DNA of 64,000 nucleotides from Sepiola atlantica (GCA_963556195.1 OY744517.1:153046382-153110381), one strand, 5' to 3'. Positions 1-11,024 are shown, numbered from the stretch's first letter. Numbers and translations: made by a program. The notes: generated by a model not told the origin, from the letters alone.

Positions 1-1490
1 ATTAGTAATATAGAAGGGAGATAAATCTTTGCCAGTTAAAATATTAATTATTCCTCTTGTATTATTTTAGTTATTATCGTAACAATGTTCATTGAAAATA
101 GCATTATTTGAGTCATTACTTAAATTTGTCACTATCATAACGAAACAAACTGAAGCGAAAAACATTTTGGTATTACAAAAAAAAAAAACAAAAAAAAAAC
201 GGCTAGACAGAATGAAATTAAAATCCGGCTCACATAATTTTATAGATAAGTGTTATAAATAATGGTTGTTTATTCGATAACCACAATGACCATTTGCCTG
301 ATAAATGAGTGATAGCCATAGAGATGCCTTGATGGGCATATACACTTCTCACTTTTGCACACCATTATTACCCCCTCTCCTCATTTTCCGGAGACAATTC
401 CACGTGTCTGCTGCTCCTGCAGTTACGATAACAGATGTTTCTTTGGCATCGTTTTTTTTTTTTAACTAACCGTTCATCATTTGTCCATTTTCTTGTTTAT
501 GTCATACTGACCTCTGGAATTTATCAGTAATGAAGGCAATGTCTTGACATCCACATTCTTTTCTTTCTAATAAAGTCATTTAACAAATTATATTTTCAGC
601 TGGATTTCAGTAATCTATCAAATAACATAAGAAAATGCATATAAAAAAAGCTAACAGTCATCGTCCATGATAGACTTACTTCCCTTTTGTCAAAAATAAA
701 AATTAGAAACCTTAGAAAAAATAGAATAGCATACTTTTGAAATAAGGCGAAACAAATTGCAAGTAGGTGCAGCTAATAGTAAAGAAAAAATAAATTCAAT
801 GTACATGTGAAAGTTACGCACAGGCGAGAAATACAGACATACAATATCTTGTCTGATAGTTTAATTATACAGGGATTACAATTTGGGGGGCAAAAGATAA
901 AACTCCATCTGTGACAACAAAATCTGCCATTTATTGGAACGCACAAGGAAAAAGAAAGCTGGCATCGTGATTTGAATGCAAATGTAAACAGAACTGGCCC
1001 ATGGCCATATATGGAGATGGTTGGAAAAGCTTACCCAGAACTGGGATGCTTGAGAACTCTGATTTGAAACCTATGGCCCAAAGTTGAGTGACATGGCATG
1101 GGGATGGTGATGATGACTGTATATATGGGGGAGAGGGGAAGGGAGATGGGGCCATAAATTTCTTTTAAACTAAAGAGAATCAGAACATTTAAAAAGTTAA
1201 AGCCCAGTAAGATGTTAGACAATTTTCATGCTGAAATGAGAAAGCTTTAGACCAGCTGTCTCCTGCTCATCTAGTTAACAAGGGAGATAATTATTATGAA
1301 ACATCTACTTCAGGGCAGATCCTGTAAGCTGAGTCGTTGCCTAAGTTTGAAAAGATGCACATGAAGGTCAAAGGTTACATTGGCTAGACATTGTGAATCT
1401 AACAACTAAGATGAGAATAGTAGTCCAAATAATATAAGTAATATCCTGGTTCGTTAAAAGCATTGTTGAAATATGAATAATATATATTTC
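1..1490. other. AT-rich intergenic DNA, no gene seen
   Basis: I see no convincing coding region. The short open frames at 931-1222 on the minus strand are low-complexity (Ser/Pro/Phe-rich) and resemble nothing known to me. At about 815-830 lies GTTACGCACAGGCGAGAA, a motif that recurs as near-copies elsewhere (50260, 38480, and in reverse at 43020), so part of this stretch is a decayed dispersed repeat. At 1408-1430 a piece reading AGATGAGAATAGTAGTCC matches the ends of the hammerhead-like family at 41220 and 50027. Confidence 0.6.
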
Positions 1491-1539
1491 AGTTAAGACA
1501 TTTTTTGTCACTTTTTGTGACAAAAAACAACGCGTTCCA

Positions 1540-1905
1540 CATTATCTCTTTTTTTGCACCTTCTTAACAATAGTTGCACTCCAAGCAGTTTGGGGGCCTG
1601 TCAGAACGCTGGTCACTCTCTGCTGATTTGCGGCCATTTTTGAATCGGTTGAACCACTCTTTAACTTGTGTTACACATCGCATCTTCTCCAAACACCTGC
1701 TGAATCGAATGCGACGGCAGAGATGAACACCATTTCAAAAGAAGACTTCCAGAGGTATTTCAGGCAGTGGATGGATCGGTGGGCTAAGTGTGTGCAAGCA
1801 CAAGGGGGCCTACTTTGAAGGGGATTAGGGTCCCAACCCCGTCACGTATTTGAAATATTTTTTCTGGCCTAAGGTCGGATACTTTTTAGACAGGCCTCGT
1901 ACATA
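1540..1905. mobile_element. Mariner-like transposase relic, rearranged
   Basis: Two mariner-type segments lie head to head. On the minus strand, about 1695 down to 1545 reads as an N-terminal part (FGEDAMC, then EWFNRFKNGRKSAESD after allowing frameshifts), like the helix-turn-helix region of mariner transposases. On the plus strand, 1705-1815 reads SNATAEMNTISKEDFQRYF followed by RQWMDRWAKCVQAQGG, the usual C-terminal end of mariner proteins. The 3' end at 1868-1902 (GGTCGGATACTTTTTAGACA, then GGCCTCGTAC) is typical of a mariner terminal inverted repeat. The opposite orientation of the two halves and the missing catalytic middle show internal deletion plus inversion, or two insertions. It cannot make an active enzyme. 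The family call is by resemblance. Confidence 0.6.
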
Positions 1906-1930
1906 TATATATATATATATAGATATATAC

Positions 1931-1962
<32 letters not shown>

Positions 1963-1963
1963 T
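1903..1963. repeat. (AT)n-(AC)n microsatellite
   Basis: An AT dinucleotide run passes into ATAC and then AC repeats. It follows the mariner-like 3' end directly. Confidence 0.9.
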
Positions 1964-1965
1964 AG

Positions 1966-4255
1966 CAAACCCTACCCGGGCAGTAATTAATTGGGATATG
2001 AGGCTGTTAATTAAAAAAAAAAATTTACTCAGAGCATTCCAAACTTAAACTTTGGTAAATGTGTAGATTAACACATTCAGCTAAATTACACCCCCATAAA
2101 AAATGAGATTTTTCTTTTTATGGTTATTCTAAATTATTAGGGCGTTTAACTAATATATTTTTTAACACTAATCCTAAGTTCGACTGGCAAGGTCGTTAAA
2201 CCACACACAATCGTCTCAAAACAATAACGCACAGAATTCATCTCCAATGGCAAAAAATGGTTAACTGCCATAAAACCCTAGAATAGCTCGAAAATAGAGG
2301 ATCATTTTATGTTAAATTTATTTGCTAAATTAATCTCAATCTAAATTCTAAAATATATTTTGTTGTTTCTCTTTCCGCCAGTTTTTTAGGGTATTCACAC
2401 GTAAACGCCTAAAAAAGTAGAATCTTATTTTATCGGGAGATGGGTGTTTATAATAATATCCAAACTTTTAATACCATAAAAATAAGGTATTTAATTAGTT
2501 AGATAATTTATAACTTTTTTTTTTAATTTTTTTTTTTACTCAATTTTCACAGGAAAATTAAACTAAACTCAATTGCTTAAAATAATAAAAAAGGAACGTA
2601 TAACTATACGTCCCTTTTTTAAATAAAATGCATAAGATTAAAAAAAAATTAAATATGGGTAAATTTGCAGATTAACATCCTCCAAAAGAATTACATTCTA
2701 CAGTAACCCGTTTTGATTATTAGATAGGAGTAATAAATGAAAAAAACTTTCGCATTTATTCATTTAGATATATATCTTTTCCTCATTATTTACTCCTAGT
2801 ATTTCATTTTATTAATTCCATTTTATATACATTTAGGACATTAAAAAATAATTAACAAAAGCTGTGTTTTTTTAAATGTATCAGTTTCTTTTCCTAATAG
2901 ATTATCAAGAACTGAACAATGTTATCAGTACTTTCATAAAAAATAAAATTTTTTTTACAAAAATAAAAAAATAAAATAATTTTTTTTTTTCAATCCAAAA
3001 AATGACACCAGCTGTTTTTTCACAAAACTTTAAAATATTCACATGTAATTATTTGCTAAGTAGAAAAAGAAAGCATTTTTTCTGTAATTATACTTTTTTT
3101 CTTCAGTTAAGAAACGGATATAAAATCAAATCAAATTTTTTTTTTTTTTTTTTTTTTTAATTCATTGTGGTCTGGGTGTGCCACGAAGAACCGGTAAGTT
3201 GTGGTTAAATGCAGAGAATATTCTAAAAATTGAAACAACGAACATTGAAAAGAAAACTGTCTTTAAAAATAATAATCTGCAACACTAGTACTTGGGGATA
3301 TTTTCCATTTAATGACCACCACTAAATTTTGATATTACACTGCCTCTACCTCCTCTTCAAAGGTGAACGTAATGTCTGTGAGGATGGTATCATGACGAAT
3401 GAACAAACACTACACAGCCCAACCTCCCCCAACTAGAAAGTACTACCTTGGACAATGATATCAACAAACAAATGAACAGATACGACGGGGAAAATATCAT
3501 GTGGTGTGGACATTAAATGGAAAAGGCCTAAATTTTGGGCCTCCTCTTAGTCTCTAGAGACAATGGACACCTCGTGTAATAGTGCCTGCATGGGTAGTCT
3601 ATAGAAAAGCAACGTTTGTGCAATCCCTAACTGCACCTTTCCTGAACCAGCCTTACCGAAGTCTAGTGCCAAGAAGACAAGAACAACTGGGAACAATGAC
3701 GGATAAACAGAGAAAGACTTGTTATTTCAGAGTTTTTCTTCTCCGAGACAAGTTGCACAACAATAAGGCTTTAAAGTCTAGTCTATTGTATTTAATCATT
3801 ATCGAAAAGAGTATTAGTGAAAAATTGTGGTAACCCCAACAGAACTCGAAACGCCAAGCCCACACCTGTAACAATTACACCACACTCCAAGACAAGAATA
3901 CCATGTATAATTAAAGAGATTCCTTAATTACAAAATATTTTGATTATATCTAAAATAGAATTAACACTTTAATCAGTCGTAATCAACTTTTAAGAATTAA
4001 CAAAGATTTTTTTTTTTTTGCAATTACAACTTCAAATACATTTTTAAATGTTTCTTTTTAAATATTAATGAATTAATTAAAAAAATATTTCTTTCAATTT
4101 TCAAGAATAAAATCTATTTTTAAATGAAAATTTCATTAAATAACTATTATTTATTACTATTTATTGTATAAATATTATTTAGAATAAAAAATAAATTTAT
4201 TTTTACCCATTGGCATTAAAAGAAAAGGGATTGAGATTTCTAAATATTTTAATAT
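1966..4255. other. AT-rich intergenic DNA with a perfect hairpin
   Basis: No gene is recognised. At 1973-1983 there is TACCCGGGCAG, possibly a decayed CCCGGCGTTGCC repeat (see 11264). At 2588-2622 an inverted repeat reads GGAACGTATA, AC, TATACGTCC, flanked by A and T runs. It has the outward shape of an intrinsic terminator, but in eukaryotic DNA it is more simply a short palindrome. A T homopolymer lies at 3137-3158. The 83-residue open frame at 3582-3833 has no recognisable motif. Confidence 0.55.
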
Positions 4256-4257
4256 CT

Positions 4258-4465
4258 ATTTGGGTACTTCTGCAGTTTATGAGCCATGCTGAAATGATAA
4301 CGTTAAGAACACATTCTTAACATAGTGAGGGAGGGGGCTTTGTTAACTATTCTGTACTTTCACCTAACAATTTGATAAATAAAAGATACCGTAAAAATTG
4401 TATCTAACTTGAAAATCATATCTAAAAAATAGCACAGTCTGTAAACTGCAAAAGTACCTCTATTT
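4258..4465. repeat. Partial copy of the 21796-22313 foldback family
   Basis: The sequence GGGTACTTCTGCAGTTTATG, then CACATTCTTAAC, then TTAACTATTCTGTACTTTCA, CCTAACAATTTGATAAA and finally AGTCTGTAAACTGCAAAAGT follows the same order as the centre and inner arms of the long foldback at 21796-22313. The outer arms are lost or too diverged to see. Two copies in one window show that this is a dispersed element, not a local accident. Confidence 0.65.
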
Positions 4466-4624
4466 GTATAATAGATCTGGAAGGGGAATAATAGTTTCCA
4501 CTTAGCGTAATGCAATACTCTTCTCTAAAATGAATACCGTTCTCTAGGTTACAAGTATCATAAAAATTTATAAACAAATGAAAAAATTCATTTAAGTGAT
4601 ATAATTTCCTCCACTCTTAGTAAT

Positions 4625-4835
4625 AAGTTTGTTAGCTCAGTTGGTAAAACATCTGACAACATTGGAAGTGATCTGGTGTCCGGGTTTCGAATCTCGCTGT
4701 TGATACGTTTGCTATGTCTAGCTACACTGAAGAGTCATGAAGTGATGAAACAGCTGTCTGTAGATGAATATATACCAGGCACATTGAATGAGGAACCCTA
4801 TGTCCTTTTTGTCGTCTAGCCCATAGCACTACATT
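4625..4835 (+). mobile_element. tRNA-headed SINE
   Basis: The head carries an A-box-like TTAGCTCAGTTGGTA at about 4632-4646 and a B-box-like GGGTTTCGAATCTC near 4682-4695, spaced as in a tRNA. The anticodon arm no longer folds as a clean tRNA, so this is a Pol III-transcribed SINE head or tRNA pseudogene rather than a functional tRNA. About 130 bp of unrelated body follows (CTAGCTACACTGAAGAGTC onward). Confidence 0.65.
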
Positions 4836-5004
4836 ACAGTTTTTATTCGCATTTTTTTAACATTTTATAATATTCCATTATTGAGGATGGGTCTCAGAAT
4901 GTATTCAGCATTGATTGGGTCAAAGTACCTGTAAATAAAATAACTTTAATTGAAATAAATTTCGGTAAACTTATAGTCTAACTGCTCAAGGTATATCCAG
5001 CATT

Positions 5005-5335
5005 TCTGGGGAATCAATGAAAATCCCTATACATTCCTGCTCCAAGCTCTGAAACTTAAGATTTCCAATTTTTTAAAAATTTTTATTTATTTATTTATTT
5101 ATTTTTTTAAAATTTCTATAATTTTCAAGTTAAAAATGAAATAAAGTAAAAAAAAAAAAAAAAATGTTCTTTTTATGAATGTCAAGCACAAACGCAGACC
5201 CCATGCTAATGTTGCATCTCTTTTGATCAATATGAAATATACTTATCTAATTCCAAGTACTGTGGTTAATGCAGTTTTAGAATATGTACACATGAAAGTA
5301 AACAGACACCAACAAAAATAATTCATACATGTTTA
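5005..5335. repeat. Dispersed repeat, copy 1 of 2
   Basis: This shares an ordered series of blocks with 6945-7200: a CCCTATNCACTCCTNCTNCAA-like start, AACATTTCC/AAGATTTCC, a T-rich stretch with TAATTTTCAA, a GATGTCAA-(A)GCA-AA block, and ATCAACATGAAATATACTTATC. No coding capacity is seen. The two copies flank, but do not directly abut, the Tc1 element. Confidence 0.5.
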
Positions 5336-5720
5336 AAGCGTTTGTTTCCTTCGTCGACGGCCAACACTGTAAGCCGTAAAACTTTGAAACATCGACATTT
5401 TATACATAGACATTTTTTGTGTTTCACATAAATATAGCAATCATATATCGAGATTTAAATATGACTAGGGTCAAAGAAGCATTATAATCAGAGTGCCATA
5501 TTATATATTAATATGAAAGTGGATTTAATTAGTGTCAAATCATTGCAAACCTCGGGATTCCGCTTTCACTGTTAACAGAGTGATTGCCCAATTCACCGCA
5601 AAGGATAAATAATGATTATCATCTTGCCTAGGTTGATCAGCACCCTCTGATTGCAGTCTTTGTTATTAAGGATAATAAGCATGTCTATTTACTTATGTCA
5701 TATATATCACACGCATGCAC

Positions 5721-6910
5721 ACAGTGTCATGCACAAGTTTACAACACATTACAAAAAAGGTTTATGTAGATTAGGTTAGATTGATTAAACTTTTACTGCT
5801 TACAGAACATATTTAGGTATTCAAGTTTTTCTAACTAAAAAAGAAAAAGCCGGTATTTAATAACCTGTTGTGAATAAAATACAAATAGCTAAGTAAAGTT
5901 ATTATAAACTTAATCTGGAACGTTCTCAAAAATAATCCCATCCTAATTTGGATCATTCTAGTAATGTTCAAATTAAAAAAAAAAAAGGATGCGGTTGTTT
6001 TTTCAGAACATTCTAGATGAATTTTATACCTTTCTTTCTTTTGATATATCTTTCGAGGACTCCATCCAAGGAAAACACTTAAGCGCAAACATGTTCATGC
6101 TAGACTGGATTTTGCAAACAAGCATTATATCAAACATTCAGCATTTTTGGAAAATGTAATTTGGTCAAACGAAACGAAAATTGAATTTTGGAGCAGAAAT
6201 CGTGTGGCAAAAGTCTGGAGAAGGAAGAGTATTGAATATTCGCTGAAGAATACTATCAGTAAAATTTGAAGATCGATCTATCACTATCTGTTTTTTTTAG
6301 TGCCTAATGTGTAGAGAACACTGAAATAAAAGGGAAAATAAATGGATCATATTACTGGGATGTTTTGGAGAGAAATTTACGTCAGTGCATATTCGTTAGG
6401 CGTGAAACTAGATTTCAGTATGTTTATGACAGTTGTCTTAAAAGACTCAAAGCTTACAAAATCAATGTTAGATTCTAATAGAATAGACGTTCTAAAATTG
6501 GCATGTCAATCTTCAAATCTCAACCTGATTAATTCTCAGTTTCAGCTCTTTTCAGAAATTCTCAAAGAAACATGCAAAACTTGTAGGAACTCAATTATTT
6601 TCTTTGGTGAAGAATTGAAAAATATTAGCCAACAAACGTGCAAAGAAATTCATAAGGGGCGACACTAAACGCCTACAAGCTGTAATTAGCAATAACGGTT
6701 ACACTACAAAATATTATCCTTTTCTTTCTGGGATATTTTTATTGATTATATTTTAGGAATCTTTTTTATTTATTTGTCTTTTTTTCTTTCTTTTTACTAA
6801 AGACTTAAACATTATTAGCAGTAAAAGTTTCATTAATCTAACTTCATTAGAAATACATAAAGAAACCTTTATTTTTTTGTAATATGTTGTAAAATTTTGC
6901 TTGGCACTGT
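5721..6910 (+). pseudogene. Tc1-like DNA transposon with dead transposase
   Basis: Both ends survive. The left end (ACAGTGTCATGCACAAGTTT, then ACAACACATTACAAAAAA) and the reverse complement of the right end (ACAGTGCCAAGCAAAATTTT, then ACAACATATTACAAAAAA) match, and further in both carry AACTTTTACTGCT. A Tc1 element is about 1.2-1.6 kb with a transposase of about 340 residues; here 1.19 kb remains. Between 6050 and 6240 the frame reads RLDFANKHYI, NVIWSNETKIEFWSRNRVAK and VWRRK, the block around the second catalytic region. A separate open frame, 6342-6668, contains SNRIDVLKLACQSSNLNL and FFGEELKNISQQTCKEI, the Tc1 C-terminal region. The usual WSDE aspartate is Asn, the DPKHT-type block is scrambled, and the expected NPIE acid is lost, so the enzyme should be inactive. 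The N-terminal DNA-binding region is missing or unreadable. Confidence 0.8.
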
Positions 6911-6944
6911 ATATCAGTCTTTAATCCCATTGAGACCCAACCAG

Positions 6945-7200
6945 CCTTTCCCAGGAATGAGGGTCCCTATGCACTCCTACTTCAACCTACGACACCTTTA
7001 ACATTTCCATAACTTTTTTATTTATATAATTTTCAAATTATTAAGAATATAAAATAGTTATTTCCTTTTTAGGGATGTCAAAAGCAAACCTAACGATAAT
7101 GATAATCAACATGAAATATACTTATCCAAGCAGCCTCGTTAATGTTGCTTCAGAATATATATGGTTATGGGAGTATCTTCCAAATACCTAAAAACAGTTC
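6945..7200. repeat. Dispersed repeat, copy 2 of 2
   Basis: This is the second copy of the family described at 5005-5335, with the same block order. It ends just before the 36-bp minisatellite. Confidence 0.5.
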
Positions 7201-7216
7201 ATGAACAAAAAGATCT

Positions 7217-7625
7217 TACGAAATAGGGTGGTCCAAAAGTCTTGTTACTCTCTACAAAATCGGGTGGTCCAAAAGTCTTGTTACCCTCTACAAAATCGGG
7301 TGGTCCAAAAGTCTTGTTACCCTCTACCAAAGAGGGTGGCCCAAAAGTCTTGTTACCCTCTACCAAAGAGGGTGGCCCAAAAGTCTTGTTACCCTCTACC
7401 AAAGAGGGTGGCCCAAAAGTCTTGTTACCCTCTACCAAAGAGGGTGGCCCAAAAGTCTTGTTACCCTCTACCAAAGAGGGTGGCCCAAAAGTCTTGTTAC
7501 CCTCTACCAAAGAGGGTGGCCCAAAAGTCTTGTTACCCTCTACCAAAGAGGGTGGCCCAAAAGTCTTGTTACCCTCTACCAAAGAGGGTGGCCCAAAAGT
7601 CTTGTTACTCTCTACCAAAAAGTAA
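7217..7625. repeat. 36-bp minisatellite, 11 copies
   Basis: The motif AAAAGTCTTGTTA recurs at 7235 and every 36 bases to 7595, giving 11 units. Units 1-3 carry ACAAAAT(C/A)GGGTGGTCC, while units 4-11 are almost identical and carry ACCAAAGAGGGTGGCCC. Each later unit contains CCCTCT and AGAGGG, which can pair across a short loop. Because 36 is a multiple of three and the unit has few stops, three overlapping open frames of 127-194 codons appear on both strands. These are by-products of the period and I do not call a gene. At the right edge CTTGTTACT and AGTAACAAG form a 9-bp inverted pair. Confidence 0.95.
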
Positions 7626-7639
7626 CAAGAATAGAGGAA

Positions 7640-8124
7640 CAATTATCAGAACACAACTTTGTAAGTCATTGTGCCGCATCATTTTGTGCCACAAAAATGA
7701 TGTTTTTCATACAGACCTTCTCAATGTATGGCTGTCAATGAAAGTGAATAAATTGAATCCATACATGTTCCTTTGTATTACTTAGTACTTTAGTTTTTAA
7801 TTTTTAGTAGGGAGGAAACAAGACCTTCAGAGCACCCTGTAGTTTGTTGAAATTAAAACAAATTGCTTGTGACACTCATTCTGTTACTTTTTATAGACCT
7901 CATATAAAAAGTGAAGCCCATATAAACCCCAAAATGTGTCCAAACAATCTTTACTAATTTAATAGATTAAGTTAATCTAAAGGTTAAATTTGAAGTTTTA
8001 TCAATTTTATTCTTTGTCAATATTACATTTCTTTAAAAAATTGTGGAATGGTTGCATCATTCTACTGCTCCCAAAAGTATCTGACTCCTTATGTAATCGT
8101 CTACATATATAAATGGTCAGATAC
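7640..8124. other. No feature recognised
   Basis: AT-rich DNA between the minisatellite and the LINE 3' end. Nothing supportable is seen. Confidence 0.5.
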
Positions 8125-8695
8125 ATCCTAAGTTGGAGTACTGCTACCACATCTGGGGAAGGTGCCATTCAGAGTACTCTTTCTTGACAAGAGTACAAAA
8201 TCGACTTCACAATCTAGTGGGGATAGTCTCATCCCTACAGCCCCTTTATCACAAAAGAGACGTTACTAGTCTTTCTCTACTCTATGATTATTTCAATGGA
8301 AGGTGCTTGACTGATCTTCAATCTCTGGTTCCTCCTTGTAAGACATTCACAGCAAGAACGCGTCTTTCTACCAGAACTGCAAACAATTTTTATTTATTTC
8401 TGTGTGTGCCTAACGTCAAACAAAATTTCTTTCCAATCTTTTTTTTCTATCTGTGAAATGTATTACCATGGAACTGCTTCATTGCGAGCTACAACAGGGC
8501 TGTATTCAAACCCAATGTCAACAAATACTGGCCATACACCGTCCTCATAAGTAATCATATTTTCTTCATTCCATTCATCATTTTCAATCTTCTCATAATA
8601 TTCTTCATCATTCAACTGATTATCCATCTCATTAACCCTTATCTTTTAGTTGCTTTTAGCCTTGATAATTGGTTACCCAGAAAAGCCATTAAAAT
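8125..8695 (+). mobile_element. Jockey/CR1-like LINE 3' end (copy J1)
   Basis: The open frame 8133-8456 reads MEYCYHIWGRCHSEYSFLTR, then VQNRLHNLVG, then HKRDVTSLSLLYDYFNGRC, DLQSLVPP and RTRLSTRTA. This is the conserved C-terminal tail of Jockey/CR1-type reverse transcriptases (EYCSHIWGG, then VQ-R, RRDVASLSLFYRYFHGRCS and so on). After a frameshift near 8440 the end of the protein (PWNCF, then YNRAVFKPNVNKY) is still readable to about 8540. The rest is 3' untranslated region ending in GCCTTGATAATTGG, a tail repeated in the other copies. No reverse transcriptase core is present, so this is a 5'-truncated dead copy. Confidence 0.8.
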
Positions 8696-8699
8696 AATA

Positions 8700-8975
8700 G
8701 GTGTATAACTTACTGAAAAGATTTGCAATGTACATCATTTAATTGTGTCGTCCGTTTCAGGTATATCAACCATTTTTTAGTTATTTATGTCAAAACAATG
8801 TTCTTCGTTTAACATGTCTTTTCCACGTATCTGGTACGGTATTCACACTGGGCGGATTGAACCGGCTTCCTTCGGAGTATCAAATTCACAAGCGGTCTCT
8901 AGTCGCATGTATATCCTGGTTAGGGGAAATGATGACGTTAGGTTTTTGCAGTTCTTGCAGGGAGGTGTCGACTTC
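8700..8975. other. Possible body of the adjacent 5S-derived element
   Basis: On the minus strand this stretch lies directly 3' of the 5S-like segment and contains GGAAGCCGGTTCAATCCGCC near 8875-8855, which resembles a B box. Two overlapping plus-strand open frames (8743-9060) cover it, but their products have no recognisable domain. Confidence 0.35.
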
Positions 8976-8977
8976 TT

Positions 8978-9095
8978 CCCACATACAGTGCCCGGTATTC
9001 CTAAATGGTCATCCATCTAGTAATGACCAGGCTCAACGTTGCTTAACTTTGGTGATCTAACGGGAACCGGTGTGTCAACGTGATTATGCTGTATA
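8978..9095 (-). mobile_element. 5S rRNA-derived element (copy 1)
   Basis: Read on the minus strand, the segment gives CATAATCACGTTGACACACC, GGTTCCCGTTAGATCACC, AAAGTTAAGCAACGTTGAGC, CTGGTCATTACTAGATGGAT, GACCATTTAGGAATACCGGG and CACTGTATG. This is an animal 5S rRNA through most of its 120 bases, including the internal control region that recruits Pol III (AAGTTAAGC, the intermediate element and GATGG-GACC). Substitutions such as CATTACTAGATGG for the usual AGTACTTGGATGG mark it as a pseudogene or SINE head rather than a working 5S gene. Confidence 0.85.
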
Positions 9096-9099
9096 TTTA

Positions 9100-9984
9100 T
9101 TACATCCTATATTGGCTGCACATTGGCCATGAATGTACAAAGTAACTTTGTTCATGAAATTCTATCATTTACATTGGTCTTGATATGCCTTTTCCTCGGT
9201 TATCCTTAACTGAGATGTGTGTACATCTGTTTATTTAGCAAAGTTTTGTTCAACATCTCCATACTACCACAAGAGGTTGTAACGCAGAGCTGACTCCAGT
9301 CTGGGCATCTTCAGCCTCAATAGCAGCGAGTAAGAACTTTCGTCAAGTTGCACTCCACATATCTACTGAATGATAGCCATGTCATTCCTCTGAAAGACTG
9401 AATTATTGGGAGCCCAGCATTCACTCGCATCTAACATTGTACTACGGACATTAACGCTGTTGTAAACTCGACCGCAAGTAACAAGTTAAAATGAACAACA
9501 AGTTAAATGGGAAGACGCTCCTAAAAATTCCCCTGTATAGTCTATACATGCGAGATCAAACTTGGAAACTATTTATTTTAAGTGGTTCATTGAACACAAG
9601 TTGATATTTTATTCAGAGTCGGAGTTAGGGTTGATCATAATTTTTCAAATGTCACGGTGCAAGTGAAAGCCACAAATCCGTTTGGATCTTGACTTAGTTT
9701 ATTCCATAGTCACTGAAGCATCCATTACACCATTCTTGCCCACTTTGGAGAGGACATACTGAAATATGGTGAGTAAAGTCTTAGTGGTGTCAAAAAAAGG
9801 GGGAGGGGGGACAAACATTAACATATAGGACTATAACCGGTTTACTAAGAAGTTCATTTCATTTGTTTTAAGGTATATTTTATTTATGGAAATCATTCCA
9901 GACAAGGCATGAAGCCACTTTATGTAAGGAGCTTAAAAACAAAATGAAAAAAAAAATACTACTTCAAGGTTAAAAACGATAAAT
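9100..9984. other. No feature recognised
   Basis: A GC-moderate stretch around 9240-9480 might be a decayed coding relic, but I could not read a known motif in any frame. Confidence 0.4.
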
Positions 9985-10115
9985 GTTAGATAGATTCCAA
10001 CCCAGAAAACAGCAATTCTTCCCTCGTTGTCAGAAACATTGCTCATGGAATGTGACGACTAAAAGACAAAATAAGAGAAGCAAGAGTTATGAGGCTGCCG
10101 AAAGTAAACCCAAGG
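9985..10115. repeat. Dispersed repeat, opposite strand of 42073-42170
   Basis: GCTCATGGAATGTG-ACGACTAAAAGACAAAATAAGAG and the following GCTGCCGAAAGTAAAC match the reverse complement of 42073-42170 (GTTTACTTCCGGCAGTCTCG, then TTTTGTCCTTTAGTCC and ACACATTCCATGAG). It is probably coding relic of an unidentified mobile element. The plus-strand open frame 9983-10384 crosses it without a recognisable domain. Confidence 0.5.
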
Positions 10116-10687
10116 TCCACTTTCTACTCTACCATATCAACTTTTTTGTGGTCTATTCAAATGCTAAAACAATACCTATTGTAAACTTTGTAGAAGTGCC
10201 CGCCCAAACAAATATCCGCTCTGCCATCCGAAAACAGACAATGCTGGTTGTACCGAGAAAAAATTTTAAAAAAAAGAAAGTTTTTACTTACTCAGTAGGA
10301 TGGAATCCATTAATATCATTAAGTATTTACATACAAATATCATTTCCATTACATTTCTGCCTCCACATAAACAGATTTCTATGATGCTTTCGCAGTGATG
10401 TTACTTCTGCATTTAGTACTGCAAGAGATGAGTTTCTTCGGTCTCAATGTGGAGACCTTGACCCTAACCTGATGCATGTCTAGACAAGATTAATAAAAGT
10501 AGGTCAAGGGGGTTTGCACCCACTAAGTATAACTAGAGCCATTTTTTTTTCTTCCTTTTTGCAAAACTTCTTTTTCGATTAGTGGCAGGGCTCTTCTACA
10601 AAAAATCTACAAGTCATTGAATACAAGGCGTTTGTCATAATTGAGGGGGTGTAGGTTCATACCTTCCCAGCTGCTATCAGGGCTTAT

Positions 10688-10927
10688 GTGAATATAAAAG
10701 ATCTGAATGATTTTTTAACTTTGCTAGCCAAGTGTAAGACTAAGTTCATAGAGACTAGAAACTATATACACCTGAAGAAGGCTGAAGAAAGCATCTACCA
10801 AAGTGAGGTGTTAATAATAGAGGCATTAGTTCTAAAAACGTGTCAAAATGTGATTCCATGTCTAGACGGCAAACCAAATAGAATTACTAAATTAATCGCT
10901 AGATTTAATCCTAATGTTAATGATTAA
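10688..10927 (+). CDS. Unrecognised 79-residue open frame
   Basis: The frame runs without low-complexity sequence and has a normal amino-acid mix, with an acidic and lysine-rich start (MNIKDLNDFLTLLAKC), a helical-looking middle (KKAEESIYQSEVLIIEAL) and an FNPNVND end. It does not match anything I know, and no splice context, promoter or neighbour supports it. It could be an exon, a fragment of a mobile-element protein, or chance. The start codon is unproven. Confidence 0.2.
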   Translation: MNIKDLNDFLTLLAKCKTKFIETRNYIHLKKAEESIYQSEVLIIEALVLKTCQNVIPCLDGKPNRITKLIARFNPNVND

Positions 10928-11022
10928 TCAGTAATCCAGCTGCCAATATATAGACAGAAATAGCAAAAAGAAAGAAAAAAAAATAACACTGTTTATGCCA
11001 ATGCAATAAATACACTTAAGTA

Positions 11023-11024
11023 TG

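Noticed and set aside
2585..2622. Rho-independent terminator
   Set aside because: It has the shape of a hairpin plus T run, but all context is eukaryotic non-coding DNA.
4625..4705. Functional tRNA gene
   Set aside because: A and B boxes are present but the acceptor and anticodon stems do not pair properly.
6342..6668. Intact 108-residue gene
   Set aside because: It is the C-terminal relic of a Tc1 transposase with catalytic residues lost and no in-frame N-terminus.
7199..7785. Three overlapping long open frames (127-194 codons) as repeat-protein genes
   Set aside because: They follow from a 36-bp period being divisible by three; both strands are open equally, and no non-repeat domain is attached.
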